From the NCBI GenBank assembly GCA_037445185.1, contig JBBIKZ010000108.1, forward strand, positions 1 through 8,456: 8,456 nucleotides of DNA, in the 5' to 3' direction. A program made the position numbers and the translations under genes. Source of the DNA: JANWZL01 sp037445185. GTDB taxonomy: Bacteria > Pseudomonadota > Gammaproteobacteria > Burkholderiales > Thiobacillaceae. Below the pieces are notes generated by a model, which did no database searches, had not been told where the DNA came from, and worked only from the letters and a program-made list of their open reading frames with translations. Below, piece after piece: positions 6,459 to 8,456 of the stretch (positions are counted from its first letter, which is position 1; every line of letters starts with the position of its first letter).

Positions 6459-6476
6459 CCTAATGACAAATCTGGG
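6459..6476 (-). repeat. Right terminal inverted repeat of the MITE-like element
   Basis: CCTAATGACAAATCTGGG, the exact reverse complement of 6248-6265. Followed by TTTAA (6477-6481), whose final A is the first base of the argC ribosome-binding site region AAGGAGG. Confidence 0.9.
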
Positions 6477-6479
6477 TTT

Positions 6480-6486
6480 AAGGAGG
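6480..6486 (+). promoter_or_regulatory. argC ribosome-binding site at the insertion junction
   Basis: AAGGAGG is a full match to the anti-Shine-Dalgarno core, 7 nt before the argC ATG at 6494. Its first two bases belong to the right copy of the TTTAA duplication, so the insertion left the site intact. Confidence 0.85.
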
Positions 6487-6493
6487 TCCAACC

Positions 6494-7522
6494 ATGTTGA
6501 AGGCAGGCATCGTCGGCGGCACCGGCTATACGGGTGTGGAACTGTTGCGCCTGCTCTGCCAGCACCCACAGGTGGAGATCGCCGCCATCACCTCGCGCAA
6601 GGAGGCCGGCATGCCCGTGGCGGACTTGTTTCCCTCGCTGCGCGGCAGGGTGGACGTGGCCTTTTCCACCCCCGAGGATGCACCGCTCAAGCGCTGCGAC
6701 GTGGTGTTCTTCGCCACCCCCAACGGGGTGGCCATGCAGCAGTCGCGCGATCTGCTCGAGGCGGGGGTCAGGGTCATCGACCTGGCCGCCGACTTCCGCC
6801 TCACCGATGTCGCCGAGTGGTCGCGGTGGTACGGCATGGAGCACGCCTGCCCGGACCTGGTGGCCGAGGCCGTCTACGGACTGCCGGAAGTCAACCGCGA
6901 CCGAATCAAGACCGCGCGTCTGATCGCCAACCCCGGCTGTTATCCGACGGCGGTGCAGCTCGGCTTCCTGCCGCTGATCGAAGCGGGGGTGGTGGACACC
7001 TCCTGGCTCATCGCCGACTGCAAGTCGGGTGTGTCGGGGGCCGGGCGCAAGGCGGAGACCCATATCCTGTACGCCGAGGCCACGGACAGCTTCAAGGCCT
7101 ATGCCGTGCCGGGTCACCGTCACTGGCCGGAGATACGCCAGGGACTGGCGCGCATGGCCGGTCACGAGGTGGGGCTGACCTTCGTGCCCCATCTCACCCC
7201 CATGATCCGGGGCATCCATGCCACGCTCTATGCCCGGCTCACCCGCGAGGCGGACCTGCAGGCCCTGTACGAGGGCCGCTACCAGGCGGAGCCTTTCGTC
7301 GACGTGCTGCCGGCCAAGTCGCATCCAGAGACCCGGTCGGTGCGGGCATCGAACCTCTGCCGCATCGCCGTGCACCGGCCTCAGGGAGGCGACACCGTGG
7401 TGGTCCTGTCGGTGATCGACAACCTGGTCAAGGGGGCGGCGGGCCAGGCGGTGCAGAACATGAACCTGCTCTTTGGCCTGGAAGAGACGACCGGCCTCAT
7501 CCAGGTGCCGGTGTCGCCCTGA
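6494..7522 (+). CDS. argC: N-acetyl-gamma-glutamyl-phosphate reductase
   Basis: 342 aa, the size of the long ArgC type. ArgC reduces N-acetylglutamyl phosphate to the semialdehyde with NADPH, the third step of arginine synthesis, in the cytoplasm. The NADP-binding motif GIVGGTGYTGVELLRLL lies at residues 5-21. The catalytic cysteine is C149 in ANPGCYPTA. Further family segments are DLAADFRL (96-103), SGVSGAGRK (178-186), PGHRHWPEI (206-214) with a conserved histidine, and VPHLTPMIRGI (231-241). The start is fixed by the strong AAGGAGG and by the N-terminus beginning directly before the Rossmann motif. No other arg gene is present. The rpsI terminator and the inserted element separate it from the ribosomal operon, and I cannot place its promoter with confidence. 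Confidence 0.97.
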   Translation: MLKAGIVGGTGYTGVELLRLLCQHPQVEIAAITSRKEAGMPVADLFPSLRGRVDVAFSTPEDAPLKRCDVVFFATPNGVAMQQSRDLLEAGVRVIDLAADFRLTDVAEWSRWYGMEHACPDLVAEAVYGLPEVNRDRIKTARLIANPGCYPTAVQLGFLPLIEAGVVDTSWLIADCKSGVSGAGRKAETHILYAEATDSFKAYAVPGHRHWPEIRQGLARMAGHEVGLTFVPHLTPMIRGIHATLYARLTREADLQALYEGRYQAEPFVDVLPAKSHPETRSVRASNLCRIAVHRPQGGDTVVVLSVIDNLVKGAAGQAVQNMNLLFGLEETTGLIQVPVSP

Positions 7523-7541
7523 AACCCTGCGGTTGGCAAGG

Positions 7542-7570
7542 TTGACGGGAACTTTGCCGGGGAGAATAAT
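7542..7570 (+). promoter_or_regulatory. Candidate sigma70 promoter of erpA
   Basis: TTGACG (7542-7547, five of six) and AATAAT (7565-7570, five of six) with the optimal 17-bp spacer, in the 79-bp gap between argC and erpA. The predicted leader is about 25 nt and contains AGGAG (7591-7595) ahead of the ATG. This would let erpA be expressed independently of argC. Confidence 0.65.
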
Positions 7571-7601
7571 GCCTCAGCATCAACACATTTAGGAGCAAAC
7601 C

Positions 7602-7949
7602 ATGAACGCTGTGACCGATATGCGCCCCCTGTCCTTCTCCGATAGCGCTGCAAACAAGGTGAAGTCGCTGATCGAAGAGGAAGGCAATCCCGATCTCAAG
7701 CTGCGCGTGTTCGTCACCGGCGGCGGCTGCTCCGGCTTCCAGTATGGCTTCACCTTCGACGAGGTGCAAAACGAGGACGACTTCGTCATGGAAAAGGGGG
7801 GCGTCACCCTCCTCATCGACGCGATGAGCATGCAATACATGATGGGGGCCGAGATCGACTATACCGAGGGGCTGGAGGGCGCTCAGTTCGTCATCCGCAA
7901 CCCCAACGCCGTCTCCACCTGCGGCTGCGGCTCGTCTTTCTCGGTCTGA
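7602..7949 (+). CDS. erpA: ErpA, A-type iron-sulfur cluster insertion protein
   Basis: 115 aa, the normal length. ErpA carries Fe-S clusters from the assembly scaffold to target apoproteins, notably of isoprenoid and respiratory enzymes, in the cytoplasm. The three cluster-binding cysteines of A-type carriers are present: C43 in GGGCSGFQYG (40-49), and C107 and C109 in the C-terminal STCGCGSSFSV. The region NEDDFVMEKGGVTLLIDAMS is typical of ErpA rather than IscA, and there is no isc gene cluster around it. AGGAG at 7591-7595 supports ATG 7602. It follows argC as in many Betaproteobacteria, has its own likely promoter, and is followed by a GC hairpin before yacG. Confidence 0.96.
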   Translation: MNAVTDMRPLSFSDSAANKVKSLIEEEGNPDLKLRVFVTGGGCSGFQYGFTFDEVQNEDDFVMEKGGVTLLIDAMSMQYMMGAEIDYTEGLEGAQFVIRNPNAVSTCGCGSSFSV

Positions 7950-7966
7950 CGCCCATCGCTGCGGCC

Positions 7967-7994
7967 AGGGGCGGCGCTAGCCGCCCTTTGCTTT
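7967..7994 (+). terminator. GC hairpin between erpA and yacG (terminator or attenuator)
   Basis: GGGCGGC (7969-7975) and GCCGCCC (7980-7986) form a perfect 7-bp stem with a GCTA tetraloop, extendable by a G-T and an A-T pair to 7967/7988. The stretch TTTGCTTT follows. It resembles an intrinsic terminator with an interrupted T-tract. It ends just before the yacG ATG at 7998 and so occupies the place where a ribosome-binding site would be. Confidence 0.65.
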
Positions 7995-7997
7995 GGC

Positions 7998-8201
7998 ATG
8001 ACCAGCCCCTACCGGATCGTCGCCTGCCCCACCTGTGGCAGGGTCGTCGAATGGCGAGCGGAAAACCGCTGGCGGCCATTTTGCAGCGAGCGCTGCAAGC
8101 TGATCGATCTGGGCGAGTGGGCGAGCGAAAGCTATCGCCTGCCAGCGGAACCGGTAGCCGAGTCGGGTGCGCACCATGCGGACGCGGCCGACAAACCATG
8201 A
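7998..8201 (+). CDS. yacG: YacG, zinc-binding DNA gyrase inhibitor
   Basis: 67 aa, typical for this small protein. The zinc site is complete: C10 and C13 in CPTCGR, and C29 and C33 in RWRPFCSERCKLIDLG, followed by the conserved WASESYRLP segment (41-49). E. coli YacG binds GyrB and inhibits gyrase; the hydrophilic tail after about residue 50 is variable. In many proteobacteria yacG sits beside coaE and zapD, neither of which is in this window on either side. No Shine-Dalgarno sequence precedes ATG 7998, because the terminator-like hairpin fills that space, and no alternative start keeps the first CPTC motif. Expression may depend on read-through from erpA. Confidence 0.93.
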   Translation: MTSPYRIVACPTCGRVVEWRAENRWRPFCSERCKLIDLGEWASESYRLPAEPVAESGAHHADAADKP

Positions 8202-8325
8202 TGATGCCCGACCGTTCAAGCATACCGGCTGGGCGGCCTGGACGCTGGGTCTTGTGATCCCACCCGCCTTGGGCTAGTCTGGGCGCCTGCGTTGCATCGT
8301 CCCTCCCTAGGAGCCTGTCGGACTT
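8202..8325. other. Intergenic gap after yacG, no gene seen
   Basis: About 124 bp with no supportable reading frame, no T-rich hairpin and no clear promoter. The final part (from about 8308, CTAGGAGCCTGTCGGACTTG) may be the outer end of the palindromic element that follows. Confidence 0.4.
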
Positions 8326-8456
8326 GAGGCTGATCTACTGCGCCGGTGGGAAGAGCGGTCCATTTTCCCCCGATTTCTCGTTGCATAGGCCCACTATGCG
8401 CCTCGAAATCGTGAAAAACTGTCCTCGCTCTCCCACCCGGCTCGCTACGATCGCTC
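8326..8456. repeat. Long imperfect palindrome, cut by the window end
   Basis: Nested inverted repeats centred near 8391. GCATAG (8383-8388) pairs with CTATGC (8394-8399) around GCCCA. CGATTTC (8371-8377) pairs with GAAATCG (8405-8411). TTTTC (8363-8367) pairs with GAAAA (8413-8417). GAGCG (8353-8357) pairs with CGCTC (8426-8430). TGGGA (8347-8351) pairs with TCCCA (8431-8435). CCGG (8343-8346) pairs with CCGG (8437-8440), and GATC (8332-8335) with GATC (8449-8452). The arms stay in register over about 60 bp each, with small bulges. There is no coding capacity. It could be a folded non-autonomous mobile element or a dispersed intergenic repeat; the right boundary is outside the window. Confidence 0.7.

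Larger units (their letters stand above)
6248..6476. mobile_element. MITE-like non-autonomous insertion upstream of argC
   Basis: A 229-bp element bounded by 18-bp perfect terminal inverted repeats, CCCAGATTTGTCATTAGG (6248-6265) and CCTAATGACAAATCTGGG (6459-6476). Similarity continues imperfectly for roughly ten more bases inward. The flanks carry a 5-bp direct repeat TTTAA (6243-6247 and 6477-6481), as expected for a target-site duplication; if the ends are read as ACCC/GGGT the duplication would be TTA instead. The interior is GC-rich and has no open reading frame resembling a transposase, so any mobilisation would need an enzyme encoded elsewhere. I cannot name the parent insertion-sequence family from the ends alone. 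It fills most of the 354-bp space between rpsI and argC, and its right edge meets the argC ribosome-binding site. Confidence 0.82.

Noticed and set aside
6261..6569. Minus-strand frame through the MITE-like element as a transposase remnant
   Set aside because: The translation shows no transposase motif, is low-complexity and arginine-rich, and runs into argC antisense.
1..8456. tRNA, rRNA, riboswitch, CRISPR array, prophage or defence system
   Set aside because: No tRNA cloverleaf, no regular repeat-spacer pattern, no known riboswitch core and no phage or defence domains were recognised. The window is made of housekeeping genes, so I do not claim an undescribed system.

Overview
The window is an ordinary, gene-dense, GC-rich chromosomal stretch that is most likely from a betaproteobacterium. 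The grounds are the run coq7 / rplM-rpsI / argC / erpA, a Coq7-type ubiquinone hydroxylase, RapZ, ErpA and YacG, plus strongly GC-biased third codon positions. The family-level assignments are firm. The taxonomic placement is an inference from gene content and order and was not tested by a search.

Layout. (1) 50-1852, plus strand: rapZ, a small NusG-domain-II membrane-anchored protein and a Gx-family membrane protein, joined by a 4-nt and a 20-nt overlap into one apparent operon. A perfect 10-bp inverted repeat lies across the rapZ translation start. (2) 1959-3892, plus strand: ubiX (prenyl-FMN synthesis for UbiD), a stand-alone LON substrate-binding-domain protein with a TTG start, and coq7 (late ubiquinone hydroxylation). 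(3) 3956-5172, minus strand: an ElyC-like DUF218 (YdcF) membrane protein overlapping an OsmC-family protein by ATGA. (4) 5228-6180, plus strand: a near-consensus sigma70 promoter, rplM, rpsI and a clear intrinsic terminator. (5) 6181-6493: a 354-bp gap after rpsI that contains a 229-bp non-coding element (6248-6476) with 18-bp perfect terminal inverted repeats and a 5-bp TTTAA direct repeat at its edges. This is a MITE-like insertion lying directly against the argC ribosome-binding site. (6) 6494-8201, plus strand: argC, then erpA with its own promoter, a GC hairpin, and yacG. (7) 8202-8456: no gene; its last ~130 bp form a long imperfect palindrome that runs off the window.

The genes serve core functions: ribosomal proteins, ubiquinone and prenyl-FMN, arginine synthesis, Fe-S delivery and envelope physiology. 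I see no defence locus, phage, CRISPR array, RNA gene or recognisable undescribed system. The least explained items are the MITE-like element upstream of argC, the end-of-window palindrome, the hairpin over the rapZ start and the poorly characterised NusG-II/Gx pair.
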